Shown: positions 1-6,592, counted from the first letter of the stretch. The stretch is 17,054 nt of DNA from Anaerolineae bacterium (GCA_026992375.1 JALXAF010000303.1:1-17054); one strand, 5' to 3'. Program-made: numbers and translations. The notes: generated by a model not told the origin, from the sequence alone.

Positions 1-978
1 TCCAGCATCGGCCCAGGCAATGGACCCACCCCCCGCGCCCACGGTGTGGATGTCGATCATGGGCACACGCACGGGCCAGTCTTCGATGCTGCCCTCGGTG
101 GTGCGGCGGATAGCGCCATCGGCCAGGGAGACGTCGGTGGAGGTGCCGCCCATGTCGAAGGTGATGATGTGGTCGTAGCCAGCCATGCGGGCCACGTGGA
201 ACGCGCCGGTCACCCCCGCGGCCGGGCCGGAGAGCACGGTGCGCACCGCTTCCTCCCGTGCGGTGCGGGCGCTGATGATGCCGCCCGAGGATTGCATGAT
301 CCACAGGGTGCGGTTGCCTCGTTCGTGCAGGCCCTGTTCCAGGTTGGCCAGGTAGCGGGCCATGATGGGGGAGACGTAAGCGTTGATGACCGTGGTGCTG
401 GTGCGTTCGAATTCCCGGTATTCGGGCAGGATGCGGGAGGAGAGGGAGACGAACAGCCCCCGCTCCCGGGCCATCTCGCGGATGCGTTCTTCGTGCGCAG
501 GATTGGCAAAGCTGAAGATGAGGCTCACGGCCACGGCCTCGGCGCCGTGGGCCTTGAGCGCGTCCAAAGCTCGGGCGGCCGCGTCGTCATCCAGGGGGAT
601 GAGCACCGAGCCATCCGGTTCGATGCGCTCGGGGACTTCGTACGCGTCCTCCCGGGCCACGGGCGTCCAGCGCGGGGGGAAGCTGAGGCGATAGAGCTGG
701 GGCCGGGTCTGGCGGCCGATGAAGAGCACGTCGCGGAAGCCCTGGGTGGTAATGAGCCCGGTGCGCGCGCCTTTGTGTTCCAGTACCGCGTTGGTGGCTA
801 CGGTGGTGCCATGGGCGACTGTCGCGTCGGGCGAGACCGCCAGAGCCTCCATGCCGTCCAGAAAGGCGATGGAGGGGTCCGCTTTGGTAGAGAGGAGTTT
901 GTAGATGCGGATGTCGCCATCTGCAATGGACACCAGGTCGGTGAAAGTGCCGCCGATATCAACGCCGAGGATAGTCAT
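1..978 (-). CDS. hyuA: Hydantoinase/5-oxoprolinase subunit A family protein, 3'-truncated by the window edge
   Basis: Reading the minus strand from the ATG at 978 gives 326 open codons with no stop before base 1, so the C-terminal half lies outside. The protein opens MTILGVDIGGTFTDLV, the ATP-binding GGTFTD motif of the HyuA/OplA family. It continues with GTTVATNAVLE (about residue 57), LSGPAAGV, FDMGGTSTDV and, at the edge, HTVGAGGGSIAWADAG. All are hallmarks of the Hydantoinase_A_N and Hydantoinase_A domains. The family couples ATP hydrolysis to opening of hydantoin or 5-oxoproline rings in the cytoplasm, normally together with a HyuB subunit, which may lie to the left. Full-length members are usually near 650-720 residues. 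The start follows the nuclease stop by 16 nt and has only a weak ribosome binding site, so it may be read through from upstream. The substrate cannot be told from sequence. Confidence 0.93.
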   Translation of the reverse strand, partial: MTILGVDIGGTFTDLVSIADGDIRIYKLLSTKADPSIAFLDGMEALAVSPDATVAHGTTVATNAVLEHKGARTGLITTQGFRDVLFIGRQTRPQLYRLSFPPRWTPVAREDAYEVPERIEPDGSVLIPLDDDAAARALDALKAHGAEAVAVSLIFSFANPAHEERIREMARERGLFVSLSSRILPEYREFERTSTTVINAYVSPIMARYLANLEQGLHERGNRTLWIMQSSGGIISARTAREEAVRTVLSGPAAGVTGAFHVARMAGYDHIITFDMGGTSTDVSLADGAIRRTTEGSIEDWPVRVPMIDIHTVGAGGGSIAWADAG

Positions 979-994
979 GGTCAGTAGTCAGTGT

Positions 995-2350
995 TCAGTT
1001 ATGGGAGCTGCGCCGGGTGCTGGCTCTGAGAGACAGGAGTTGACGGCGAAAGGCTTCAGCTTCAGCGATGCCATCACCCGGGCGAGGTAGGGACATCTGC
1101 ATTATCAGCCTCTCCCGATGGGCTCGGAGCTGATACAACCAAAATCCTTCGGGCGAAGCGACAACGAATGAGGGTGTTCCCAATTGCAGAGCGTAAGATT
1201 TCGCCTGATCTGTCGCCTTTCGCAGATCGCCATCGCCAAGGATGCGAAACTTATTCTCGAACAAAGTAATGGGGCCGTGCTGGTCTTCGACCAGAAAATC
1301 CACACGACCGCGAATAACCTGACTGCCGATTTGAAAATCACAAAGGTATTGTCGATTGAAAGAGAAACCCCACTGTCGCAACAGTGGTTCGACAACCCGG
1401 TCTTCGAAATCTTTTTCTGATGCAAACTCGCCCGATTGGGGCGCTTGGGCAATGACTTCGGGATGTAGTTGATGTCTTTTGCGGATCGATTCGGGGATCT
1501 CTTGCAACAGGCGATTGTAAATGGTGTGGGGCATGACTTCGACGCTGCCTTGAAATTGACGTCGCACCAGGCTCCATCGGGCCAGCGTGGAATCTGCTTT
1601 CATCTCCCTCAAGGTGATGGGAGGGAGAGGTGCTATTTTCTTCATTTTCACCCAGAATCCATGCCATCCGCCCCAAGGATCGAAGATGGGATCATCCTCG
1701 ATGCGAAAGAGATCGGTCAACGCGCTATGTGGCGCTGTGCGATAGGCGAATACCAAATCGCCCCGCTTCATTTCTTTGCGACCTGACCAGGCAACTCGCG
1801 CTCGATTCAATCGTTCATGTTCTTTCGAAACGACAACCCAATATCGCTGATAATCATTTTTCTGACGAAATAATCTCGCCAGTCCTCGATAGAGGAAGTA
1901 GGCCAGATAAGCATCACGTTTTTCTCTTTTCTGCGGCCAATGTTTGTCAGCGAACTGCAATAAGGCTTCGTTCAAAATCAGATATCGTTTCAAACCTCGC
2001 TTACCCACAGAATGAAAGGAAAAGTTGAAAAGTGGTTCTATCTCAGAGAAAAAGACAAATCCATCAAATATCTCTGATTCAAGTTGCGAGTGACGATAAA
2101 AAATATACCGATCCGGAAAGCGATCGTGCAGAACCAGTGAAATCAGAGCAACGTCATCCCGAAAAGAATTCTGCAGGGCGGCCAGCAAAGCTTGCTCATC
2201 CTTGGGCAGACGCTTAGGCAGTGAAATCTGGCGTCGTCCGTTCAACTCGAACAGGGAGGATTCAAGACTTTGTTTGGGCTTTCTGTAATATGAAACAGCG
2301 TTTCGTGCGACGTCATCAAGGAGCCACTTCAACAAGAGTAATTTATTCAT
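995..2350 (-). CDS. Probable EVE-domain / PD-(D/E)XK nuclease (candidate modification-dependent restriction enzyme)
   Basis: 451 residues. Residues 1-165 are a helical region I cannot assign. Residues about 168-285 resemble an EVE/PUA-like domain: YWVVVSKEHERLNRARVAW, then MKRGDLVFAYRT, LTDLFRIEDDP and the closing QGSVEVMPHTIYNRLL. EVE domains bind modified bases. Residues about 311-408 resemble the HsdR N-terminal PD-(D/E)XK nuclease fold: an early Glu (E316), GRVDFLV with D351, LFENKF with E365 and K367, then QAKSY (Q382, Y386). A reader of modified DNA plus a nuclease suggests type IV-like restriction, but this is inference and no methyltransferase or helicase gene adjoins. ATG at 2350 is preceded by AGAGG. 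The gene follows the reductase by 39 nt. Its G+C is lower than its neighbours (44 of 120 bases at 1981-2100), which suggests transfer. Confidence 0.72.
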   Translation of the reverse strand: MNKLLLLKWLLDDVARNAVSYYRKPKQSLESSLFELNGRRQISLPKRLPKDEQALLAALQNSFRDDVALISLVLHDRFPDRYIFYRHSQLESEIFDGFVFFSEIEPLFNFSFHSVGKRGLKRYLILNEALLQFADKHWPQKREKRDAYLAYFLYRGLARLFRQKNDYQRYWVVVSKEHERLNRARVAWSGRKEMKRGDLVFAYRTAPHSALTDLFRIEDDPIFDPWGGWHGFWVKMKKIAPLPPITLREMKADSTLARWSLVRRQFQGSVEVMPHTIYNRLLQEIPESIRKRHQLHPEVIAQAPQSGEFASEKDFEDRVVEPLLRQWGFSFNRQYLCDFQIGSQVIRGRVDFLVEDQHGPITLFENKFRILGDGDLRKATDQAKSYALQLGTPSFVVASPEGFWLYQLRAHRERLIMQMSLPRPGDGIAEAEAFRRQLLSLRASTRRSSHN

Positions 2351-2389
2351 CGAGGAAAGCCTCTATCTCCAGGAGAAACAAGTTCACCA

Positions 2390-3547
2390 TCAAGATGCTG
2401 AGAGCATCCGACGATCATCCAGGGGGAAGTAGTCGGGACGCACGCGCGCCATGATGCGGAAGAGCCAGGGCGCGATTCGCCACAATCCACGCGTCATCCA
2501 GCCGGAGCGCATGACGCCAAAAGCGATAGACGCCCCCCAACGCCGTGCGCGTAACTGTCTGAGCAGCCAGTGGCGATGCACCCGATCCTCGTAATCTATA
2601 AAACTGTAATCGCCCGAGGCAAATGCAGCGCTCAAGGCGTCCGCCGCGACCAGACCATAGCCCAAGGCGAAGCTGATGCCTTCGCCCAACAGCGGATCAG
2701 CGCCGGCCGCGTCACCCGCCAGCAAAACGCGGGGGCGAGCAAGCGCGTCGCCCGGGGAAAACCAGTGGATGGGATGTCCTTTCAGCGGATAATCGTCCAG
2801 GTTCAGGCCCCGAATCGCCAACATCTGCGCCAATGCCTGGCGTAGCTCGGGCCGTGGACGGTGTGCGTACACCCGACTATGGAACACGCCGCGATTGATC
2901 TGCTGCGCTTCATTCTTGGATGGCGTGGGAAAATCCCAATAATAGCCCTCTACGCCGAAATCCAACACCTTCCAATCGAATGTTGCTGCGCCGCGGGTGA
3001 GATAATCCTCGTTTTCGCTTGCCGGGGTGATGACTTCCAGCAGCAGCGCTTTGCGGCCCGCTCCCCATTTCAGCTTGCGCCGCACGACGCTGTTGGAGCC
3101 GTCCGCGACGACCAGGGCGCGCGCTCGAAGTCGTCCGTCCGTTGTGAAGACAGTCACGCCCGACTCATCCGCCCGGACATCGAGCGCCTTCACGCCTTCG
3201 CAGATGACGATTCCTCGCTTCCGCGCCTCACCCGCCAACCAGGCGTCGAAGGCCTGTCGCGCCACAACCACGAATGCGGGATTGCCTTCCAGTTTATAAA
3301 CCAGGTCGCGATAACGAAAGAACACCTCCTTCACCCGCACGCTCGGCAGCGTGAGAGAAAGGCCCAACCCGGTCAGGATATCGAGCCCGGGACGGGTGAC
3401 GCCGCCTCCGCACAGTTTTGGGCGGGGATAAACGGCCTTTTCCAGCACGAGCACGCGCTCGGCCCATTGCGGATTCTTTTGCACGAGATGCAAAGCGGTG
3501 GAAAGGCCGGCCGGGCCGCCGCCGACGATGATGACGTCGCTATCCAT
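2390..3547 (-). CDS. FAD-dependent oxidoreductase, geranylgeranyl reductase family
   Basis: 385 residues from the ATG at 3547. The N-terminal dinucleotide-binding motif is MDSDVIIVGGGPAGL. Next comes YPRPKLCGGGVTRPG (about 40-54), the family's substrate-pocket signature, then VVADGSNSVVRR, GYYWDFP (201-207) and the second FAD motif GDAAGADPLLGEGIS (278-292). Members reduce isoprenoid double bonds of geranylgeranyl lipids, chlorophyll side chains or menaquinone tails, using FAD and an external donor. The substrate here is unknown; menaquinone or lipid tails are plausible in a non-phototroph. A GTG at 3574 would add nine residues but has no ribosome binding site. The ATG starts right at the flavin motif, has GGTGG close upstream, and overlaps the stop of a leader ORF as ATGGATAG. 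A promoter lies at 3664-3693. The nuclease gene follows after 39 nt, so the two may be cotranscribed. Confidence 0.88.
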   Translation of the reverse strand: MDSDVIIVGGGPAGLSTALHLVQKNPQWAERVLVLEKAVYPRPKLCGGGVTRPGLDILTGLGLSLTLPSVRVKEVFFRYRDLVYKLEGNPAFVVVARQAFDAWLAGEARKRGIVICEGVKALDVRADESGVTVFTTDGRLRARALVVADGSNSVVRRKLKWGAGRKALLLEVITPASENEDYLTRGAATFDWKVLDFGVEGYYWDFPTPSKNEAQQINRGVFHSRVYAHRPRPELRQALAQMLAIRGLNLDDYPLKGHPIHWFSPGDALARPRVLLAGDAAGADPLLGEGISFALGYGLVAADALSAAFASGDYSFIDYEDRVHRHWLLRQLRARRWGASIAFGVMRSGWMTRGLWRIAPWLFRIMARVRPDYFPLDDRRMLSAS

Positions 3548-3623
3548 GCCCACCGTCGATGCTAGAGATGCCACAGGCTTTTAACGCCAACTGCATGGTG
3601 CGGGATGGAGGTTCTTCGTTCAT
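3540..3623 (-). CDS. Putative 27-residue leader ORF upstream of the reductase gene
   Basis: Starting at the ATG at 3623 the frame reads MNEEPPSRTMQLALKACG and continues to a TAG at 3540-3542. The first ten codons match the PsiE-family gene at 7150 (MNEERPSRTM), so this looks like the copied 5' end of that gene joined to the reductase gene. The stop overlaps the reductase ATG (ATGGATAG), which could couple translation of the two. No protein evidence is possible from sequence alone; it may simply be a transcribed leader. Confidence 0.35.
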   Translation of the reverse strand: MNEEPPSRTMQLALKACGISSIDGGHG

Positions 3624-3630
3624 GGCAAAC
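3594..3630 (-). repeat. Copy A of a 37-bp repeat (promoter-proximal leader of the reductase gene)
   Basis: 35 of 37 bases match 7121-7157, the 5' coding end of the PsiE-family gene. The match covers the shared ATG and about ten codons. Weaker similarity continues upstream through the -10 element: ATTATAGACA occurs beyond both copies, with about a 10-bp length difference between. The copy on this side has lost all later PsiE sequence. Confidence 0.8.
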
Positions 3631-3663
3631 GGCTTCCTGATGGACGAGATTCTGCTTGCAGGA

Positions 3664-3693
3664 ATTATAGACAGGATTGGTTTTTCCCTGCAA
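3664..3693 (-). promoter_or_regulatory. Sigma-70-like promoter of the reductase/nuclease genes
   Basis: On the minus strand there is TTGCAG, an 18-base spacer, then a perfect TATAAT preceded by TGTC. It sits about 117 nt upstream of the reductase ATG. The promoter at 7201-7230 has the same layout (TTGCAA, 18, TATAAT), consistent with a duplicated segment. Confidence 0.7.
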
Positions 3694-3764
3694 ATGCAAT
3701 GGGGGCATCAAATTTTGGCAGGAGCCCGGCAAGCTGAAGGGCGACCTGCGTCGTCCAGCCTGCC

Positions 3765-3794
3765 AACTTCCAACCGAAATCGGACACACCCGAA
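3765..3794. repeat. Dispersed intergenic repeat, copy 1
   Basis: AACTTCCAAC, a short variable part, then GGACACACCCGAA. A second copy at 7916-7946 reads AACTTTCCAAC followed by the same 13 bases GGACACACCCGAA. Both copies are intergenic and next to other repeats or a terminator. No coding potential was seen. Confidence 0.55.
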
Positions 3795-3797
3795 TCA

Positions 3798-3829
3798 AAA
3801 ACGCCCGCGGGCTATCCTGCGGGCGTTTT
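3798..3829 (-). terminator. Intrinsic terminator of the sigma/anti-sigma genes
   Basis: AAAACGCCCGC (3798-3808) pairs perfectly with GCGGGCGTTTT (3819-3829). Three more inner pairs leave a CTAT loop. Read on the minus strand the stem is followed by five T residues. It lies 20 nt after the anti-sigma stop codon. The symmetric A/T flanks mean it could also work in the other direction. Confidence 0.85.
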
Positions 3830-3848
3830 GGCGGCGCGTTTCGGACGG

Positions 3849-4922
3849 TTACGGCCACGATGGCGGCGTTGGCGCCGGTTGCGTGGGAGCCAGAGTGGGA
3901 ACAGGGGTCGCTGTGGGCGGCGCCATGGTGGGGCGCGGCGTAGCCGTGGGCGGTGCAGCCGTGGCGGTCGGTGGAAGCGCAGTCGCTGTGGGCGGTGCAG
4001 CCGTGGCGGTCGGTGGAAGCGCAGTCGCTGTGGGCGGTGCAATCGTGGCGGTCGGCGGAAGCGCAGTCGCCGTGGGTGGCGCAATCGTGGCCGTGGGGGG
4101 AAGTCTGGTCGGCGCAATCGTCGGAACCGATGTTGGCGACATGGTGGGGACCAGGGTTGGAACCATCGTCGGTGGTAACGTGGGCGATGGCGAGCCGGGC
4201 ATGGACGTGGGAGAGGGAAGCGGCGGCATGGTGGGGGTCAGGGTTGGCGTGGCCGGAAGCGTAGCCGTCGGCAAGGCGGTGGGAGGAACGGGCGTATTCG
4301 GAACGATAGTGCGCGTCGGTTGTTCGAGGGTGGGGATGGGAGATGGGACGCTGCCCGCGGGCGTTTGGGACGTAGCCGAAATGGTGGCGGCAGGCTGGCC
4401 GTGTTGCAGGGTAGGCGTGGAGGTGACGGCGGGCGTCTTTTGGATGGACGGCGTCTCTTCATCCCGCCTCAGCACTGCGCCCGCCTGAGCGGTCAGACGC
4501 CGAATGGGGTAGAGCAGATCGCCAGGTTCGGCCTTTTGGGCGGCGGTGACGACGCCCGCGCCCAGGACAAGGAAGAGAACCAGTGCGATAATCGCGGTCA
4601 ATGGTTGCCATTGCATTTTGGGCGATGAGAGGCTGGCCCAAAATGCCTGCCAGCGCTGGCGCAGACTATGGTCTGATGCGGGCGCCGCGACCATGCCCCT
4701 TCTTTGCTCGGCGGCGATACGCCGCATGAGGTTGCCGCGGGCCCGATGTTTGAAATCGGGCGTTGGCGTCAGATGTTCTCCGGCAGTGCGAAGTCGAACG
4801 GCGGCCCGCAAAATCTGGAGGCTTTCGTTGCTGAGCCTGGGATGGTTTTCCATGCAACTCGCCAGGGAGGCGCCCTGTTTCAGAGCTTCGAGACAGGATT
4901 CCAGGATATCGTTTTCGTTCAT
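3849..4922 (-). CDS. Membrane-anchored anti-sigma-type protein with a Pro/Thr repeat tail
   Basis: 357 residues. Residues 1-100 are cytoplasmic and mostly helical (MNENDILESCLEALKQGASL and onward); no HxxxCxxC zinc anti-sigma motif is present. One membrane helix follows at about 107-127 (LTAIIALVLFLVLGAGVVTA). Directly after it is AEPGDLLYPIRRL, a motif of DUF5667-type proteins found beside ECF sigma genes. From about residue 155 to the end the protein is low-complexity Pro/Thr/Ala, including repeats of PPTATALPPTATAA, and probably lies outside the cell. The ATG overlaps the sigma stop (ATGA at 4919-4922), so the pair is translationally coupled. This pairing and the topology support an anti-sigma role; it is inferred, not shown by a classic domain. 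The repeats could be a wall-spanning or glycosylated stalk. Confidence 0.8.
   Translation of the reverse strand: MNENDILESCLEALKQGASLASCMENHPRLSNESLQILRAAVRLRTAGEHLTPTPDFKHRARGNLMRRIAAEQRRGMVAAPASDHSLRQRWQAFWASLSSPKMQWQPLTAIIALVLFLVLGAGVVTAAQKAEPGDLLYPIRRLTAQAGAVLRRDEETPSIQKTPAVTSTPTLQHGQPAATISATSQTPAGSVPSPIPTLEQPTRTIVPNTPVPPTALPTATLPATPTLTPTMPPLPSPTSMPGSPSPTLPPTMVPTLVPTMSPTSVPTIAPTRLPPTATIAPPTATALPPTATIAPPTATALPPTATAAPPTATALPPTATAAPPTATPRPTMAPPTATPVPTLAPTQPAPTPPSWP
3940..4125 (-). repeat. 42-bp tandem repeats in the anti-sigma tail
   Basis: Units at 3958-3999 and 4000-4041 are identical in all 42 bases. The unit at 4042-4083 differs at six positions, and partial or diverged units flank it. 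Each unit encodes 14 residues of Pro/Thr/Ala (PPTATALPPTATAA type). Length is a multiple of three, so copy-number change keeps the frame. Confidence 0.9.
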
Positions 4923-5491
4923 GCGGCTGCTTCTCTCATGGGGGCGAGTTTGATGGCGAGTTTCTTCAGCGCTCGATGCTGGAGGACGCGCAGTGCGCCC
5001 GGTTTTTTCTGCAAGATCGGAGCGATCTCTTCATACGTGGCGTTTTCGAAAAAGCGCATGGTTAGCAGCGTTTGTTCTTCATCCGAAAGGGTGGCCAGAG
5101 CCTGACGCAATTGCTGGATGTTTTCCTGACGCAGGATATCTTCGTCGGGCGACGGCCCATCGTCCAGAAAAACCTGTCCGGTTTCGGTCAGCACTTCGTA
5201 AGAGCGATGTCGAGCGTCTCGCCTGGCGTCATCGATGACCAGATTGTGGGCGATGCGATACAACCAATGGCGAAAGGGCCGCACCGGACGATAACGCTCG
5301 ATGGCTTTCCAGGCCCGCCAAAAGACTTCTTCTGTCAAGTCTTCGGCGTGTTGTTGTGAGGGGACGCGAATCGCGATATAGCGATAGATGGCGTCTACAT
5401 GTTCGTCATAAAGCCGCGCAAAGGCCCAAGCGTCCCCTTGCTGCGCCTGGCGTATCCAGGTTCGTTCGTCGACTGCTACGGTATCTGGCAT
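4919..5491 (-). CDS. ECF-family RNA polymerase sigma factor
   Basis: 190 residues with the two ECF domains. Region 2 (about 24-92) includes FARLYDEHVDAIYRYI, DLTEEVFWRAWKAI and FRHWLYRIAHNLVIDDARR, which bind core polymerase and the -10 element. Region 4 (about 130-178) includes LATLSDEEQTLLTMRFFENA, TYEEIAPILQKKPGALRVLQHRALKKL, a helix-turn-helix for the -35 element. There is no C-terminal extension. The start at 5491 has no strong ribosome binding site, but the region 2 fold begins about 20 residues in, as usual for the family. It overlaps the membrane anti-sigma gene by 4 nt. The secreted Pro-rich gene ends 81 nt upstream on the same strand, so all three may be one unit. An inverted repeat at 5513-5546 lies just before the start codon. 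The stress or envelope signal sensed is unknown. Confidence 0.95.
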   Translation of the reverse strand: MPDTVAVDERTWIRQAQQGDAWAFARLYDEHVDAIYRYIAIRVPSQQHAEDLTEEVFWRAWKAIERYRPVRPFRHWLYRIAHNLVIDDARRDARHRSYEVLTETGQVFLDDGPSPDEDILRQENIQQLRQALATLSDEEQTLLTMRFFENATYEEIAPILQKKPGALRVLQHRALKKLAIKLAPMREAAA

Positions 5492-5512
5492 GAGTGATGA
5501 AAAGGAATGGGA

Positions 5513-5546
5513 ATGAGATGGCGATAGTTGTCAGATGCCATCTCAT
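5513..5546. promoter_or_regulatory. Inverted repeat upstream of the ECF sigma gene
   Basis: ATGAGATGGC (5513-5522) pairs with GCCATCTCAT (5537-5546) across a 14-nt loop, and GGG/CCC extends the stem past a one-base bulge. The loop region on the minus strand contains TGACAACTATC, whose AAC resembles the -35 core of many ECF promoters. It ends 22 nt upstream of the sigma start codon. It could be an operator, an autoregulated promoter region or a processing hairpin. Confidence 0.45.
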
Positions 5547-5572
5547 CCCGATTTGTTACGCTAAAAACCGTT

Positions 5573-6367
5573 TTAGTGACCAGGCATTCCAGGCATTCCA
5601 GGCATTCCGGGCATGCTGGGGACGCTCGGCGCACTGGGAGCGCTCGGCGGCTGCGGAGCGGGATTGGCGGGCGTCTGAGGCGCAGAAGGAACGGACGGAA
5701 CAGCGGGGGCGGCCGGCGTGGCCGGAGTGACGGGATTTTCGGGCGCTACCGGGGCGGCCGGCGTCTCAGGTGCGATGGGCGCTGCAGGGTTTTCAGGAGC
5801 CACCGGGGCGGCCGGCATCTCAGGCATGACGGGTGCTGCAGGGTTTTCAGGAGCCACCGGGGCGGCCGGCATCTCAGGCATGACGGGCGCTGCAGGGTTT
5901 TCAGGAGCCACCGGGGCGGCCGGCATCTCAGGCATGACGGGCGCTGCAGGGTTTTCAGGAGCCACCGGGGCGGCCGGCATCTCAGGCATGACGGGCGCTG
6001 CAGGTTGCTGATCCATGCCCGGCTGCTGGGGGATTTGGGGAACGCCGGGTTCGGCGGGCGTTTCGGGCATTTCGGGCGTCACCGGCATGGCGGCGTCCGC
6101 GGGCATCTCAGCCTGCTGTGGCGCTTGCGGTGCATTGGGCAGTCCAGCAAAGTCGCCGGTTTCAGGAACGGCGGGGACTTCGGCCATCTGGAAATCGCCG
6201 CTGGGCGTCCCGACATCTGGCGTTTGGGGCATTTCGATGGCGGTTTGCTGGCCGCCGAGGAGTTGACTGACGCTTTCGGGCAACTCGGCGTTGCCGACGA
6301 CAGGGGCGGCGAACAGGGCCGCGGAAAAGGCGAGGATAGAGAGGGTTTTTGCAGTGAAAATAGACAT
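5573..6367 (-). CDS. Secreted Pro/Ala-rich tandem-repeat protein
   Basis: 264 residues. MSIFTAKTLSILAFSAALFAAPVVGNA is a good signal peptide with probable cleavage after GNA (residue 27). The mature part has no recognisable fold. It begins with ELPESVSQLLGGQQTAIEMP, then Pro-rich sequence, then four near-identical 18-residue repeats (AAPVMPEMPAAPVAPENP) and a fifth degenerate one, and ends GMPGMPGMPGMPGH. There are no cysteines, no lipobox and no membrane helix after the signal. The ATG at 6367 has AAGGAG about nine bases upstream. The next gene on this strand encodes the ECF sigma factor, so an envelope or surface role, perhaps as target or sensor partner of that pathway, is plausible but unproven. 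The repeats resemble bacterial surface spacers in general rather than a named family. Confidence 0.8.
   Translation of the reverse strand: MSIFTAKTLSILAFSAALFAAPVVGNAELPESVSQLLGGQQTAIEMPQTPDVGTPSGDFQMAEVPAVPETGDFAGLPNAPQAPQQAEMPADAAMPVTPEMPETPAEPGVPQIPQQPGMDQQPAAPVMPEMPAAPVAPENPAAPVMPEMPAAPVAPENPAAPVMPEMPAAPVAPENPAAPVMPEMPAAPVAPENPAAPIAPETPAAPVAPENPVTPATPAAPAVPSVPSAPQTPANPAPQPPSAPSAPSVPSMPGMPGMPGMPGH
5733..6002 (-). repeat. 54-bp tandem repeats in the Pro-rich protein gene
   Basis: Four consecutive 54-base units begin at 5787, 5841, 5895 and 5949. The last three are identical and the first differs by one base. A degenerate fifth unit occupies 5733-5786. The unit encodes 18 residues and preserves frame. 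Near-identity at synonymous positions points to recent expansion or ongoing homogenisation. Confidence 0.93.
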
Positions 6368-6592
6368 GAGTTGAGTCTCCTTGTGGGATGGTGATTTTCA
6401 ATGTTTCGAGCGGGCCTTTTTCAGCCCTCACATCCCAATAACAGCCAGCCCCGGCAAATGTTACAATGAATTTGCATGCAACTCACGTCTTTCCCATCAA
6501 AAGCCGCGAAGACGCAAAGGGCGATCAAAGAAATCGTCCAGCCAGCGCTCCAGGCGTCATTCGAGTACGCAGAGACGCGGATAGTGGAGGCG
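6368..6592. other. Gene-free stretch with degenerate ACGC-type heptad repeats
   Basis: No gene was supported here. CGCGAAGACGCAAAGGG (6505-6521) matches 15 of 17 bases of the element at 7956-7972, and ACGCAGAGACGCGG near 6567 is a further relative. AGGCGTCA occurs twice (near 6552 and 6588). A short GGGC/GCCC stem lies near 6411-6426. The promoter of the Pro-rich gene must lie here, but no clear -35/-10 pair stood out. Confidence 0.5.

Noticed and set aside
46..987. Long plus-strand open frame over the hydantoinase gene
   Set aside because: It is the high-G+C shadow of hyuA; its translation is low-complexity Gly/His/Asp with no family match, while the minus strand shows conserved motifs.
3548..3574. 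GTG start for the reductase
   Set aside because: No ribosome binding site; the ATG at 3547 begins directly at the FAD motif as in homologues.
3559..4488. Plus-strand Gly/Val-rich frame
   Set aside because: Antisense of the anti-sigma Pro/Thr repeats; no ribosome binding site and no domain.
5559..5578. A/T-rich hairpin as terminator of the Pro-rich gene
   Set aside because: The 6-8 bp stem is weak, overlaps the stop codon and has no T-run of its own; not strong enough to call.
5733..6002. CRISPR-like regular repeats
   Set aside because: Units are contiguous with no unique spacers, preserve a coding frame and lack cas genes nearby.
5528..6394. Plus-strand Arg/His/Gly-rich repeat frame
   Set aside because: Antisense of the 54-bp repeats of the secreted protein, which has a signal peptide and ribosome binding site on the other strand.
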